DNA from: Streptacidiphilus sp041262525
GTDB lineage: Bacteria; Actinomycetota; Actinomycetes; Streptomycetales; Streptomycetaceae
Assembly (NCBI RefSeq): GCF_041262525.1
Contig: NZ_JBGCCK010000003.1
Span: forward strand, 308,598-372,597
DNA: 64,000 nucleotides
Direction: 5' to 3'
In this document: one piece after another, positions 17,994 through 26,181 of the stretch
Layout: each line of letters opens with the position of its first letter
Numbering within the stretch: the stretch's first letter is position 1
Notes under the pieces: generated by a model
Database searches by the model: none
Told to the model about the DNA's origin: nothing
What the model saw: only the letters and a program-made list of their open reading frames with translations
Program-made: the position numbers and the translations under genes

Positions 17994-18917
17994 GTGAGCA
18001 GTAGCGGCCTCATTTACGCGGTCATTGTTGGGGCCTGGGCCGCGTATCTGGTCCCCATGTGGCTCCGCCGTCAGGACGAGCTGAACGAGGCGCGTCCGAC
18101 GGAAAAGTTCAGCACGGCGATCCGGCTGCTGTCGGGGCGCGCGGCCATGGAGCGGAAGATCTCCCGCCAGTTGGAGGAGACCCAGCCGCTGGCCCCGCCG
18201 ACCCCCGTGCCGGCCGTGCCCGTTCCGCCTGCCCCGGCCTCTTCGCCCTCCTCGCCTCCCGCGTCGGCCTCAGCGGAGTCGCGCCGGCGTGCGGCCCTGC
18301 TCGCGCGCCGTCGGCGCATGGTCGTGGTCCTCTTCGCCGCGTTCACCGTGGGCATGATCGCCGCAGCGGTGGGCGGCATCGCGCTGCTCTGGATTCCGGC
18401 GGTCCCCGCGGTCCTCTTCTCCCTCTACATCGCACAGATGCGCCGCCAGGAGCGTCGCCGCTACGAGGTGAAGCTCGACAGCAGGCGCGCCAGCGAGGCG
18501 GCCCAGCGGGTCCGCCAGCAGGCGGCCGCCCGCCGCGCGCCGGCGCCCGCCCCGGCGTCCGCCGAGCCTCCGGCCGAGCAGACGACCTCGGGCACCGGCT
18601 CCCTGGCCGCGACGCACGCTGCCGAGGCGGAGCCGTGGTCCGACGACGACCGCCCGGACCACGCCTCCCCCGCTTCCGCGCACGCCGCCCCGGCCGACGA
18701 CGCCTGGAGCCCGGTCCCGGTTCCGCTCCCGACGTACGTCACCGCCCCGGTGGCCCCCCGCGCCACCCTCGGCCTCGACCTCTCCTCCCCGAATACCTAC
18801 TCCTCCGCCCGCCGCCCCACCCCAAAGCCGGCGACCCCTCGCCGCCCGGCCCCGAAGCCGGCGACCCCCCTCTTCGACCAGTTCGCCGAGGACACCCCCC
18901 GCGCCGCCAACGAGTAA
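17994..18917 (+). CDS. sepX: Divisome membrane protein SepX/GlpR
   Basis: A 307-residue membrane protein. The extreme N-terminus is a helix (SGLIYAVIVGAWAAYLVPMWLRRQDE) followed by a conserved cytoplasmic stretch (EKFSTAIRLLSGRAAMERK). Two further helices lie around residues 104-145 (MVVVLFAAFTVGMIAAAVGG and ALLWIPAVPAVLFSLYIAQM), then an Arg-rich and a long Pro/Ala-rich tail. This matches the actinobacterial SepX/GlpR family: SepX is needed for hyphal septation in Streptomyces, and GlpR is the membrane receptor of Glp in corynebacteria. The -10-like TACGGT ends 7 bases before the GTG start, so the mRNA may be leaderless. Confidence 0.88.
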   Translation: MSSSGLIYAVIVGAWAAYLVPMWLRRQDELNEARPTEKFSTAIRLLSGRAAMERKISRQLEETQPLAPPTPVPAVPVPPAPASSPSSPPASASAESRRRAALLARRRRMVVVLFAAFTVGMIAAAVGGIALLWIPAVPAVLFSLYIAQMRRQERRRYEVKLDSRRASEAAQRVRQQAAARRAPAPAPASAEPPAEQTTSGTGSLAATHAAEAEPWSDDDRPDHASPASAHAAPADDAWSPVPVPLPTYVTAPVAPRATLGLDLSSPNTYSSARRPTPKPATPRRPAPKPATPLFDQFAEDTPRAANE

Positions 18918-18963
18918 CCCGTGCGCAAGCACCCCTCCGGACCTGCTAGAGTTTCTTCTCGTT

Positions 18964-19039
<76 letters not shown>

Positions 19040-19045
19040 CAACGC

Positions 19046-19079
19046 AGATGCCCTGCCCGGGAGACCGGGCAGGGCATCT
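19046..19079 (+). terminator. Hairpin terminator after tRNA-Ala
   Basis: Perfect 15-bp stem AGATGCCCTGCCCGG with loop GAGA and its exact complement. It lies 8 bases downstream of the tRNA. Confidence 0.85.
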
Positions 19080-19304
19080 GTCGTTCCGCGCAGCAGTGAC
19101 GTGACGTGGACCACGAGGCGGGGCCGGGAAACGATCAACCTCTCAGCTCAAGAGCCGCCGCCCGCTCCTCCGGCGCAACGACGCCGTCCAGGTCCATGCG
19201 CCGGGCATCCCCGGACGCCCCGTGCCAGTGGCTGAGTGCGCTCGGCAACCTGAGGGTCGGTGCCAGCGCCAGTGCCCGTTCTCGGGGCGAGCAAGGAAAA
19301 CCCT

Positions 19305-19334
19305 TTGTCGCATGGCGTGTTCGATTCGTAGGCT
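19305..19334 (+). promoter_or_regulatory. Putative promoter of the four-tRNA array
   Basis: TTGTCG (19305-19310), an 18-base spacer and TAGGCT (19329-19334), matching the TTGAC / TANNNT pattern of the Streptomyces housekeeping sigma factor. The first tRNA begins 36 bases downstream. The 225 bases before it (19080-19304) show no gene. Confidence 0.5.
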
Positions 19335-19369
19335 GAAGTCACCACGAGGACGCCGACGGGCGGCTTCAA

Positions 19370-19443
19370 TGGCCTGTAGCTCAGTTGGACAGAGCACCCG
19401 GCTACGAACCGGGAGGTGGCGGGTTCAAATCCTGCCAGGCCAA
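19370..19443 (+). tRNA. tRNA-Arg(ACG), U1-A72 acceptor
   Basis: A 74-nt cloverleaf, first of a tight array. Acceptor TGGCCTG/CAGGCCA gives the uncommon U1-A72 pair. Anticodon loop CTACGAA (ACG) and A20 in the D-loop agree with arginine identity. Discriminator A, no CCA. One base separates it from the next tRNA. Confidence 0.85.
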
Positions 19444-19444
19444 C

Positions 19445-19517
19445 GGCGTCGTACCCCAACGGCAGAGGGATCCGGTTCAGGACCGGAACAGTGTGCGTTC
19501 GAATCGCACCGACGCTA
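19445..19517 (+). tRNA. tRNA with CAG (Leu) anticodon but short variable arm
   Basis: A 73-nt cloverleaf: acceptor GGCGTCG/CGACGCT (G1-U72 wobble), three-pair D-stem, anticodon stem TCCGG/CCGGA with loop TTCAGGA (CAG), 5-nt variable loop ACAGT, T-arm GTGCG-TTCGAAT-CGCAC, discriminator A. CAG reads the Leu codon CUG, but bacterial tRNA-Leu has a long variable arm. Amino-acid identity is therefore unclear. Confidence 0.75.
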
Positions 19518-19522
19518 CGCGA

Positions 19523-19596
19523 GGCGCTGTGGCCCAATGGGTAGAGGCGGCGGTCTGAGGGACCGCACGGTGCAGGTTCGAATCCTGTCAGCGCTA
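19523..19596 (+). tRNA. tRNA with GAG (Leu) anticodon but short variable arm
   Basis: A 74-nt cloverleaf: acceptor GGCGCTG/CAGCGCT (G1-U72 wobble), anticodon stem GCGGT/ACCGC with loop CTGAGGG (GAG), 5-nt variable loop ACGGT, T-arm GCAGG-TTCGAAT-CCTGT, discriminator A. It resembles the preceding tRNA in acceptor ends and D-arm. GAG would read CUC/CUU (Leu), again without the class II arm. Confidence 0.75.
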
Positions 19597-19597
19597 C

Positions 19598-19682
19598 GGA
19601 GAGATGGCCGAGTGGCAAGGCAGCGGCTTGCTGAGCCGTAGTCAGGGGCAACCCTGCGCGCGTTCGATCCGCGCTCTCTCCG
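19598..19682 (+). tRNA. tRNA-Ser(GCT)
   Basis: An 85-nt class II cloverleaf: acceptor GGAGAGA/TCTCTCC fully paired, anticodon loop TTGCTGA (GCT), long variable arm with stem CAGGG/CCCTG, T-loop TTCGATC, discriminator G as usual for serine. It is one base after the previous tRNA, so the four are a single processed transcript. Confidence 0.88.
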
Positions 19683-19708
19683 CCCATGAGGCGTCTTGGG
19701 TGACAAGC

Positions 19709-19724
19709 TGAGTACCCGTACTCA
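19709..19724. promoter_or_regulatory. Perfect palindrome TGAGTAC-N2-GTACTCA
   Basis: Seven-base arms with a 2-base centre, between the tRNA array and the start of the next gene (ATG 19760). Its symmetry and place are those of an operator. The trailing TCATGTAC gives a partial third half-site. Confidence 0.5.
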
Positions 19725-19759
19725 TGTACGGCGTCGATGGGGCCGTCACACTCTGCCGC

Positions 19760-22363
19760 ATGACCAGCATTTCGCCCATCTGCCCCGACTGCGGCGCGCC
19801 CCTGGGTCCGGGTTGGCAGGCCCGATGCCCGCAGTGCGGGCTGCCGTTGGTTGGCCCGGACGCGGCCGCGCTCTGGCAGGTGACGATGGCGCTGCAGGCG
19901 ATCGACCACCAGCGGTTGATGCTGGTGGCGCACCGGGAGGGGCTGCTCGCTCAGCTGCGTTCCCGACGCGACGCGCCGGAAGCGCCCGTGCCGGGCACGT
20001 CCGTGCCCGGCGGGCCCGGCCTACTGCCCGCGCCCGGGGTCGGGGCCGTGAGGGAGGTGTCCGGGCGGTCCGCGCAGACCGTGCTGCTGGTGCTGGGCGG
20101 CTTGTTGGTCAGCCTCGCCGCATTGGTGTTCACCGTCGTGAGCTGGGGCACCCTGGGTCTCGCTGCGCGCACCGCCATCCTCCTCGCGCTGACCGCCTGC
20201 GCGCTGAGCCTCCCGGTGGTGTTGCGTCGTCGGCGGCTGGCGGCCACCGCCGAGGTGTCCGCCGCCGTCGGGTTGGGGCTCGTCCTGCTGGACTGCTACG
20301 GCGCTCGGGCCGCCGGACTGGGCGGGTTCGACAGGATGAACCCCTCCGGCTACTGGGCCGTGGCCACCGCGCTGGTCAGCGTCGGCGCCCTGGTGTACGG
20401 CTGGGGGCTGCGGATGAAGTCCCCGCTCGTGGCGGGCTTCCTCCTGATCCGGCTGCCTGCGCTGCTGCTCGTCGCGGCGAGCGGCTCGGGACGCGTCGAG
20501 GCCTACGCGGCCGCCTTCGTCAGCGCGACGGTGGTCGACTGCGCGCTGCTTTCGGGTGTCCACAGGATCAGCGCGGCGCCTCAAGGTGATGCTGCGCGGG
20601 AGCGGCTCGGCGGAGTGGCGCTCTATCAGGTGGCCGCCACGTTCGCCGTCATCTGGGCGGTGATCGGGGGCTCTGTCGCCGGTGCCGGATCGATGACGGC
20701 CACTCATCTCACCCTCGTCGCCTGGGCAGCCGCCCCGCTCGGCACGCTGGCGGTGCTCGCGCTGGCCGTGTCCCTCCGGTACCCGGGCCTGCCGGACTCG
20801 GGTCGTCAGGTGGCAGCAGGCGGAGCGGCTGCGGCGCTGCTGCTGGCGGCTGCCGGCGTCTTCCGGGTGCTGCTGGCCGCACCCGCCTGGACGCCGCTGG
20901 CGTACGGCGCCCCGGCTGCCGCGCTCGTCCTGGCCGCCGCCGTGGCGTTGCGTCGCGGGAGCGGGCAACACCCCGTCCTCCTCGGGGCCGGCTGTGCGGC
21001 CGGGCTGGTGTTGGTGTTCACCTCGGTCGCCGACGTCCCCGAGCTCGTCCGCGCGATCCTCGCGCCGCTGGGTCGGGTCCGGGCCACTTGGGCCGGCACT
21101 CCCGTCCCGGGCTGGAGCTGGCACATTGCGCCCGCCGCGCTGACCGGACTCGGGCTGCTGGCCGCTGTTCTCACGATCTTCGCCGTGCTGGGGATGCCCA
21201 AGGTGCCTCGCGCCGTCCTCGAAGCGTGTGCCGCGTCGGCTGTCGTCCCGGCCCTCGCGTTGCTGCCGGTCGGCGTGGGCCTGCCGTACGGCCTGGCCGT
21301 CGCGGTCGCGCTGCTGATGGCCGCCCTCGCCACGGCGGCCGTCGTGCTGAGCCCGGCTCGCCTGTCCCGCCCTTCTCGCCCGGCCGTGCTGACGGTGCTG
21401 GCCGTCGCGACTGGGCTCGCGCTGCTCTGGGCCTCGGCCGACCGCGCCGCGAGCATCGCCGCACTGGCCGTCTGCGCCGTCTTCGGCGCCGGGCTCACCT
21501 GGCGCACGCCTGCCACGGCGCCACTCACTGCCGCCTGCACCGTGCTCGCGGTCGGTGTGGAGGCCGCGGCCGTCGGTGCCACGGCCGGCCTCTCGGTCCC
21601 GGCCACGGCGCTGGCGGTCCTCGGCGTCGCCGTCGCCTCGGCGCCGGCAGCCGCCCGCATCGCGCGAAGCGCCCGCCTCGCCCGGACCACCGCGGTCGAC
21701 CTGGCCCACGTCTCCAGCGTCGTCGAGGGCACCGGCTACGGCCTGGCCGCCGTCGCGCTGCTGCTCACTCTTCCCTACCCGGGCCGCCTTGCCCTCGCCC
21801 TGACCGTCACCGGGGTCGCCGCCCTCGGCGTGGCCCTGCGCGCCGACCGTCGCAAGGCGGCCACGATCGCGGCGTCCTGCCTGTTCATCGGCGCCTCGTG
21901 GATCCGGTTGGCGCTCTGGGACGTGCACACGCCGGAGGCGTACACGATCGCTGTCGCCGCCCTCGCGCTGACGATCGGCCATCTTCGTCACCGGCGCGAC
22001 CCGGCGGCCTCGTCGTCGGCCACCTACGGCCCCGGGTTGACCGTCGCGCTGCTGCCGAGCCTGCTGACGCTCTGGACCGACGGTCACTGGCTGCGTCCGC
22101 TCCTGCTCGGCCTCGCCGCGCTGCTCGCCGTCGTGCTGGGGGTTCGGTTCCGCCTTCGGGCGCCGCTGCTGATCGGCGGGGCCGTGCTCCTCCTCACCGG
22201 CGTGCACGAGCTGGCCCCGACAGTTCTCCAGGTCCTCGGACTGCTCCCGCGCTGGGTCCCGCTGGCCGCGGCCGGGCTCCTCCTGCTCCTGCTCGGCGCC
22301 CGCTATGAGCAGCGCCTGCGTGATGCCCGCCGCCTGCGTGACGGCCTGCGACGGCTTCAGTAG
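19760..22363 (+). CDS. Large zinc-ribbon polytopic membrane protein (SCO7613-like)
   Basis: An 867-residue protein. Residues 6-32 form a double-CxxC zinc ribbon (CPDCGAPLGPGWQARCPQCG). A short helical linker (AIDHQRLMLVAHREGLLAQL) follows, then about 700 residues of hydrophobic, Ala/Leu/Val-rich helices; I estimate more than 20 membrane segments. The layout matches actinobacterial proteins named for an SCO7613 C-terminal domain, whose function is unknown. The ATG at 19760 lacks a clear ribosome site; an upstream ATG at 19724 lies inside the palindrome and would place residues before the ribbon. It stands alone, downstream of the tRNA array and convergent to the hydrolase gene. Confidence 0.75.
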   Translation: MTSISPICPDCGAPLGPGWQARCPQCGLPLVGPDAAALWQVTMALQAIDHQRLMLVAHREGLLAQLRSRRDAPEAPVPGTSVPGGPGLLPAPGVGAVREVSGRSAQTVLLVLGGLLVSLAALVFTVVSWGTLGLAARTAILLALTACALSLPVVLRRRRLAATAEVSAAVGLGLVLLDCYGARAAGLGGFDRMNPSGYWAVATALVSVGALVYGWGLRMKSPLVAGFLLIRLPALLLVAASGSGRVEAYAAAFVSATVVDCALLSGVHRISAAPQGDAARERLGGVALYQVAATFAVIWAVIGGSVAGAGSMTATHLTLVAWAAAPLGTLAVLALAVSLRYPGLPDSGRQVAAGGAAAALLLAAAGVFRVLLAAPAWTPLAYGAPAAALVLAAAVALRRGSGQHPVLLGAGCAAGLVLVFTSVADVPELVRAILAPLGRVRATWAGTPVPGWSWHIAPAALTGLGLLAAVLTIFAVLGMPKVPRAVLEACAASAVVPALALLPVGVGLPYGLAVAVALLMAALATAAVVLSPARLSRPSRPAVLTVLAVATGLALLWASADRAASIAALAVCAVFGAGLTWRTPATAPLTAACTVLAVGVEAAAVGATAGLSVPATALAVLGVAVASAPAAARIARSARLARTTAVDLAHVSSVVEGTGYGLAAVALLLTLPYPGRLALALTVTGVAALGVALRADRRKAATIAASCLFIGASWIRLALWDVHTPEAYTIAVAALALTIGHLRHRRDPAASSSATYGPGLTVALLPSLLTLWTDGHWLRPLLLGLAALLAVVLGVRFRLRAPLLIGGAVLLLTGVHELAPTVLQVLGLLPRWVPLAAAGLLLLLLGARYEQRLRDARRLRDGLRRLQ

Positions 22364-22401
22364 CCGGATCGGCGGCGTGGGTCGGGCAGGGACGGCATCC
22401 C

Positions 22402-23187
22402 TCAGGCCGGCGCGTTCAGGAAGGGCAGGACCGCGCCCGGCAGCAGTGGGGAGTTGAGCACGTCGTAGTGGGTCGTGCCGGGCAGGACGGCGAGGCGGGA
22501 GGCCGGGCGGGCGGAGCCGTCCCAGCCGGCGTCGCGGAGGCCACCGCCCAAGAGGGTGTAGAACTCCGCGACGTGGGCCAGGCTGAAGGAGTCGGCGTCG
22601 GCGAAGACGAGCAGGGTGGGCATGGCCAGGTCGCTGACCTCCTTGGACCAGTCGTAGTCCTCACGGAGCAACTCGGCGGTCTTGCCGACCAGGACGGGCC
22701 AGTCCTCGGGCCTCGGCGCCGTCGCGGCGTAGGTCCGGTAGATCGGGGACGGCTTCATCATTTCGGCCGTCTCGGCGCTCATCAACTCCATCTGGGCCAG
22801 CACGTCCGGCAGCCAGCCCGTGCGCCGGAACGGAACGGAGACCGTGACGAGCCGCCGCACCAGAGTCGGGTGCTGGATGGCGGTCCGCAGCGCGACCCCC
22901 GCGCCGAGCGAATAGCCCAACAGGTCGGCGTCGGCCAGGCCGAGGCGCTCGATCAGGGCGGCGACGTCGTCCGCCAGCAGGGCGGGGCGGAGCGGCCGGT
23001 CGATGTCGGCCGTCCGGCCGTGGCCCTGCAGATCGACCGCGATCACACGGCGTCCCGCGGAGAGCTCCGGCAGCAGCGGCGCGAACATCTCGCCCGAGCC
23101 GAGACCCCCGTGGAGCAGGATCAGCGGCGCGCCTGACCCGTGCTCCTCGTAGTACAGCGACAGACCGTTCACGTCCGCGTAGCTCAT
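22402..23187 (-). CDS. Alpha/beta hydrolase
   Basis: A 261-residue alpha/beta hydrolase. Oxyanion region HGGLGSGEMF, nucleophile elbow GYSLGAG (Ser), acid residue in VFADADSFS and His in PGTTHYD complete the catalytic triad. No signal peptide. ATG 23187 has GGAAGGG nine bases upstream. The second half of the chain contains a cap region (MSAETAEMMKPSPIYRTY). Substrate unknown; such enzymes range from esterases to haloperoxidases. It follows the sulfurtransferase gene on the same strand at 61 bases. Confidence 0.88.
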   Translation of the reverse strand: MSYADVNGLSLYYEEHGSGAPLILLHGGLGSGEMFAPLLPELSAGRRVIAVDLQGHGRTADIDRPLRPALLADDVAALIERLGLADADLLGYSLGAGVALRTAIQHPTLVRRLVTVSVPFRRTGWLPDVLAQMELMSAETAEMMKPSPIYRTYAATAPRPEDWPVLVGKTAELLREDYDWSKEVSDLAMPTLLVFADADSFSLAHVAEFYTLLGGGLRDAGWDGSARPASRLAVLPGTTHYDVLNSPLLPGAVLPFLNAPA

Positions 23188-23248
23188 GGCAGCACCCTTC
23201 CGTCGGGGCCGCGGGGAGGCTGTTGAGGAGGGTGGGCGGCCCGACAGA

Positions 23249-24130
23249 TCACAACGTAGATGGTGCCGCTGACAACTCGTCGGATACCACGGGCAGTGCC
23301 GACGGCAGCCCCCATTCGCTCCACGAGCCGTCGTATACCGCGAGCGCAGAGCCCCGGGCGTAGCCGGCGAGCGTCGCGCCGAGGGCGAGTACGCAGGCCG
23401 TGACACCGGAGCCACAGCTGAACAGGAGGCGCTCAGGCTGCGGGCTGAAGCGGTCGGCGAACAGGGCGCGCAGCTCGTCCGCCGGCCGGAAGCGGCCGGA
23501 GTCGTCCAGCAGGGCAGTGAAGGGGAGGCTGAACGCGCCGGGCATGTGGCCGCCGCGCAGCCCTGGACGGGGTTCCGGGGACGCGCCGGTGAAGCGGTCG
23601 TGGGCGCGGGCGTCGAGGACGGCGGCACCAGGGTCGCTCAGCGCGGCCAGGACGACGGCGCTGTCGACGATCAGCTCCGGCCTGGGCCCGGCCGTGAAGT
23701 CGCCCGGCCGAGCGACCTGCGCCGGCGCTTCCTGCTGCGGAAGTCCGGCCGCCGACCAGGCGGGCAGGCCGCCGTCGAGGACGGCGACCGCGTCGAAGCC
23801 CATCGCGCGCAGCATCCACCAGCCGCGTGCGCTGGAGTAGACACCCGCATTGTCGTAGACGACGACCGTGCCGGTCTCGTTCAGGCCGAGCTCACGCAGC
23901 TCGCGCTCGAACTGCTCGGGGCTCGGCATGGTGTGCGGGAGCGCGCTGTCGGGCGCCGACAGCGAGCCGTCGAGGTCGAACAGTTGGGCTCCCGGTATCG
24001 CGGGCACCGGGCGCCGGTGGCTGCCGACGCTCGCGTCGAGAACGAGCAGCCCCGGCTCGTCCAGCCGCTCCGCCAGCCAGTCGACGGTGACCAGGGGACC
24101 TGGCAGTGACAGTGCGCTCACGTCTTCCAT
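23249..24130 (-). CDS. sseA: 3-mercaptopyruvate/thiosulfate sulfurtransferase
   Basis: A 293-residue protein with two rhodanese domains. The first, inactive, contains VLDASVGSHRRP and YDNAGVYSSARGWWMLRAMG; the second ends with the catalytic loop SCGSGVTACVLAL, whose CGSGVTA sequence favours mercaptopyruvate as sulfur donor over thiosulfate. It transfers sulfane sulfur to cyanide or thiols in the cytoplasm and may help detoxify cyanide or supply sulfur. It lies 17 bases from the RidA gene on the same strand, forming a leftward run of four genes. Confidence 0.9.
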   Translation of the reverse strand: MEDVSALSLPGPLVTVDWLAERLDEPGLLVLDASVGSHRRPVPAIPGAQLFDLDGSLSAPDSALPHTMPSPEQFERELRELGLNETGTVVVYDNAGVYSSARGWWMLRAMGFDAVAVLDGGLPAWSAAGLPQQEAPAQVARPGDFTAGPRPELIVDSAVVLAALSDPGAAVLDARAHDRFTGASPEPRPGLRGGHMPGAFSLPFTALLDDSGRFRPADELRALFADRFSPQPERLLFSCGSGVTACVLALGATLAGYARGSALAVYDGSWSEWGLPSALPVVSDELSAAPSTL

Positions 24131-24147
24131 TGCCTTTCTCGATCGAG

Positions 24148-24564
24148 CTACTCCCGGGCCGTGGGATGTCCGGACAGTACCGCGAGGGCATCGACCTCTA
24201 CCCGGAACGCCGGATGCACCAACGCGCTGACCTGGACCAGCGAGCAGGCGGGCGGGCGGCTCGTGTCCACGAACTCGTCGCGCACCGAACGGAACGTCGG
24301 CAGGTCCGCGAGGTCGGTGAGGAAGACCGTCAGTTTGACGACGTGTTCCCAGTCCGCGCCCGACGCGGCGAGCGCGGCCGCGAGGTTGCGGAAGACCTGC
24401 CTGAGCTGGGCCTCGGCGTCGCCGTCGGCGCCGACGAGCACGCCGTTCGCGTCCACGGGGACCTGGCCGGAGACGGCGACGAGCGGACCGGTGGCGACGA
24501 CGGCGTGGCTGTATCCGTTCACCGGCGGCAGTCCGTCGGGGCGGATGATGTGTTGAGCGCTCAC
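24148..24564 (-). CDS. RidA family enamine/imine deaminase
   Basis: A 138-residue RidA (YjgF/YER057c/UK114) protein: GYSHAVVATGPLVAVSGQVPVD, QVFRNLAAALAASGADWEHVVKLTVFLTD and RPPACSLVQVSALVHPAFRVEVDALA, the last holding the conserved Arg region that binds carboxylate. RidA proteins hydrolyse reactive enamines such as 2-aminoacrylate. GTG 24564 overlaps the upstream gene's stop (GTGA), so the two are coupled. Confidence 0.9.
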   Translation of the reverse strand: MSAQHIIRPDGLPPVNGYSHAVVATGPLVAVSGQVPVDANGVLVGADGDAEAQLRQVFRNLAAALAASGADWEHVVKLTVFLTDLADLPTFRSVRDEFVDTSRPPACSLVQVSALVHPAFRVEVDALAVLSGHPTARE

Positions 24565-25340
24565 TCCGAGGGCTGCCAGACGCGGAGCTGGGCGAGGACG
24601 CTGCGCTCGCCCTCGATCTTCAGGGTGTCCAGCGGCACTCGGCCGTAGAGGGCCAGGGCGAGGTCGCTCGCCGTGCCACGCGCGCTGACCGTCGCGGTGG
24701 AGGCGGCCTCGTCGGAGCCCGGCGCGAGCGGACGCGTGCGCGCGCCCTCGGCGGAAAGGGAGAGCAGCCAAGCGGGCCCCTCCTCCGCGTGCAGGGCGAC
24801 GAGCACGGGCTCGTGCGGCCAAGCGCCCGACGCACCACAGGCGACGTGCAGGAACTCGTCGACGGTGTCCAGCGCGATCACGCCGGGCAGCGGCTCGACA
24901 CGCCCGATGCTCAGTTGCGCGTCGTAGGTGTGCACCAGCGCCTCGTGCACCTGGTGGCGCGCGACGGCGCCTGCCGTCTGCGGGGCGTCGGCTCGGCCCC
25001 ACCAGGTCCAGCAGCCGCGCTCGGGGTCGGTGGCTCGCAGGGCGGAGAGCAGCAAGTCCGTCGACTCCGCGGACCAGGCGAGAACCTGCTCGCGCTCCTG
25101 CGGGAGTTCGAAGACGAAGTTCTCCTCGGGCTGTGGCCCGTCGGCCGGGCCTGCCGTGACCGTGGCCGCCCAGAAGCGGTGGACCATGCCGAGATGGGCA
25201 ACAAGATCCCGCAACGACCAGTCGGGGCAGCTGGGGACCGGTGCCCCGAGATCGGCCTCGGTGCCGAGCGCCGCTCGGAAGGCGGCGGAGCGCTCGGCGA
25301 CGAGCGTGATGAGCTGAGCGTATTCCTCGGTGGCCGTCAT
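24561..25340 (-). CDS. Maleylpyruvate isomerase family mycothiol-dependent enzyme
   Basis: A 259-residue DinB/MDMPI-fold protein. N-terminal SCPDWSLRDLVAHLGMVHRFW supplies the first metal-binding His. WTWWGRADAPQTAGAVARHQVHEALVHTYDAQ supplies the other two (HQVHE and H). A C-terminal MDMPI domain ends in LRVWQPSE. Members are mycothiol-dependent isomerases or transferases of mostly unknown substrate, restricted to actinobacteria. First gene of the leftward run. Confidence 0.88.
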   Translation of the reverse strand: MTATEEYAQLITLVAERSAAFRAALGTEADLGAPVPSCPDWSLRDLVAHLGMVHRFWAATVTAGPADGPQPEENFVFELPQEREQVLAWSAESTDLLLSALRATDPERGCWTWWGRADAPQTAGAVARHQVHEALVHTYDAQLSIGRVEPLPGVIALDTVDEFLHVACGASGAWPHEPVLVALHAEEGPAWLLSLSAEGARTRPLAPGSDEAASTATVSARGTASDLALALYGRVPLDTLKIEGERSVLAQLRVWQPSE

Positions 25341-25370
25341 ATGGACTGTCTAGCAGCCGCCACTGACAGA

Positions 25371-25435
25371 CCGTCGCACCCGCCCCGGAGCGGGCCTCCG
25401 TGGCGGGGGAGGACCCGCTCCGGGACGGGCGACGG
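25371..25435 (-). terminator. Long GC-rich hairpin between leftward units
   Basis: Arms CCGTCGC-CCCG-CCCGGAGCGGG and the matching complement (about 22 pairs, two bulges) around a 19-base loop. It sits between the secreted-protein gene and the mycothiol-dependent enzyme gene, ending the peptide/protease unit. Confidence 0.7.
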
Positions 25436-25458
25436 CGCGGACCGGGCGCAGGCGGCGG

Positions 25459-26166
25459 TCAGCTCTGGTCGAAGACCCGGTGGACCGTCACCTGGGGCTC
25501 AAGCTGGGCAAGCGCGTCCACCCCGGGCCCCTTGGGTGCCGAAGCCGCCGCGGACTTGAGGATGGCCGCCACCTGGGCGGCGAGCACGTCCGCCTGGCGC
25601 CTGATGTCGGCGATGGAGGCCGTGGACCGCCCCAGGGCGTCCAGTTTGCGGTGCACCACCGCCAGTTGGCGTTGTGCGGCCGCGTCCAGCGTGAACGGTC
25701 GGGGCGTCGAGACGATGAACTGGTAGGCGCCGGCCAGGGATTCACAGCCGGGGCAGTGGACGTTCGCGGCCCGGCTGAGGTTGACCGCGTTGAGGTGGAT
25801 GTTCGTGCCGGCCATGGTGACGATCTGGAAGGAGAGCGCCACTGAGCGGCACGGATCTGCTGCGCTGCAATGGGAGGCCGTCGCCGTCGCCTGGTTGCGC
25901 ACCCCGGCCGCGAAGAGCGCGCCGTACTGGTGGACCGTGAACGAATCCTGGAACCGGGATTCGTGGGCGGGGTTGGCGAGCGTGTGCGCGCTGTCGTCGG
26001 CGACCGCGATGCCCTGGACCGGGCCGCTGCCGAAGCCGGCCGCCTGCGCGGCGCCCGTCGTGGTGCCGATCACGCCGAGGCCGGCCGTGGCCAGCAGGCC
26101 GAAGCGCAGGGCGCGGCGCGCCGCGCCGCCGGGCAGGCGGACCTTTCTGTGGTGGTTGAGCTCCAT
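25459..26166 (-). CDS. Secreted Cys-containing protein of the peptide/protease cluster
   Basis: A 235-residue protein I do not recognise. Residues 1-42 form a signal peptide (RRALRFGLLATAGLGVIG...GAAQAAG). The mature chain starts GFGSGPVQGIAVADDSAHTL and has two Cys pairs, SHCSAADPC and HCPGC, likely disulfides outside the cell. A C-terminal helical part (RQLAVVHRKLDALGRSTASIADIRRQADVLAAQVAAIL) could form a coiled coil. It starts 15 bases after the M50-like protease stops, with GAGGAGT before the ATG, so it is in the same leftward operon. It could be a chaperone, immunity or receptor partner for the peptides, which is inference. Confidence 0.75.
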   Translation of the reverse strand: MELNHHRKVRLPGGAARRALRFGLLATAGLGVIGTTTGAAQAAGFGSGPVQGIAVADDSAHTLANPAHESRFQDSFTVHQYGALFAAGVRNQATATASHCSAADPCRSVALSFQIVTMAGTNIHLNAVNLSRAANVHCPGCESLAGAYQFIVSTPRPFTLDAAAQRQLAVVHRKLDALGRSTASIADIRRQADVLAAQVAAILKSAAASAPKGPGVDALAQLEPQVTVHRVFDQS

Positions 26167-26181
26167 GATGTGACTCCTCTG

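Noticed and set aside
19148..19933. Minus-strand frame of 261 codons over the tRNA array
   Set aside because: It is the complement of four tRNA genes and a promoter; its repeated GFEPA-like segments are translated T-arms.
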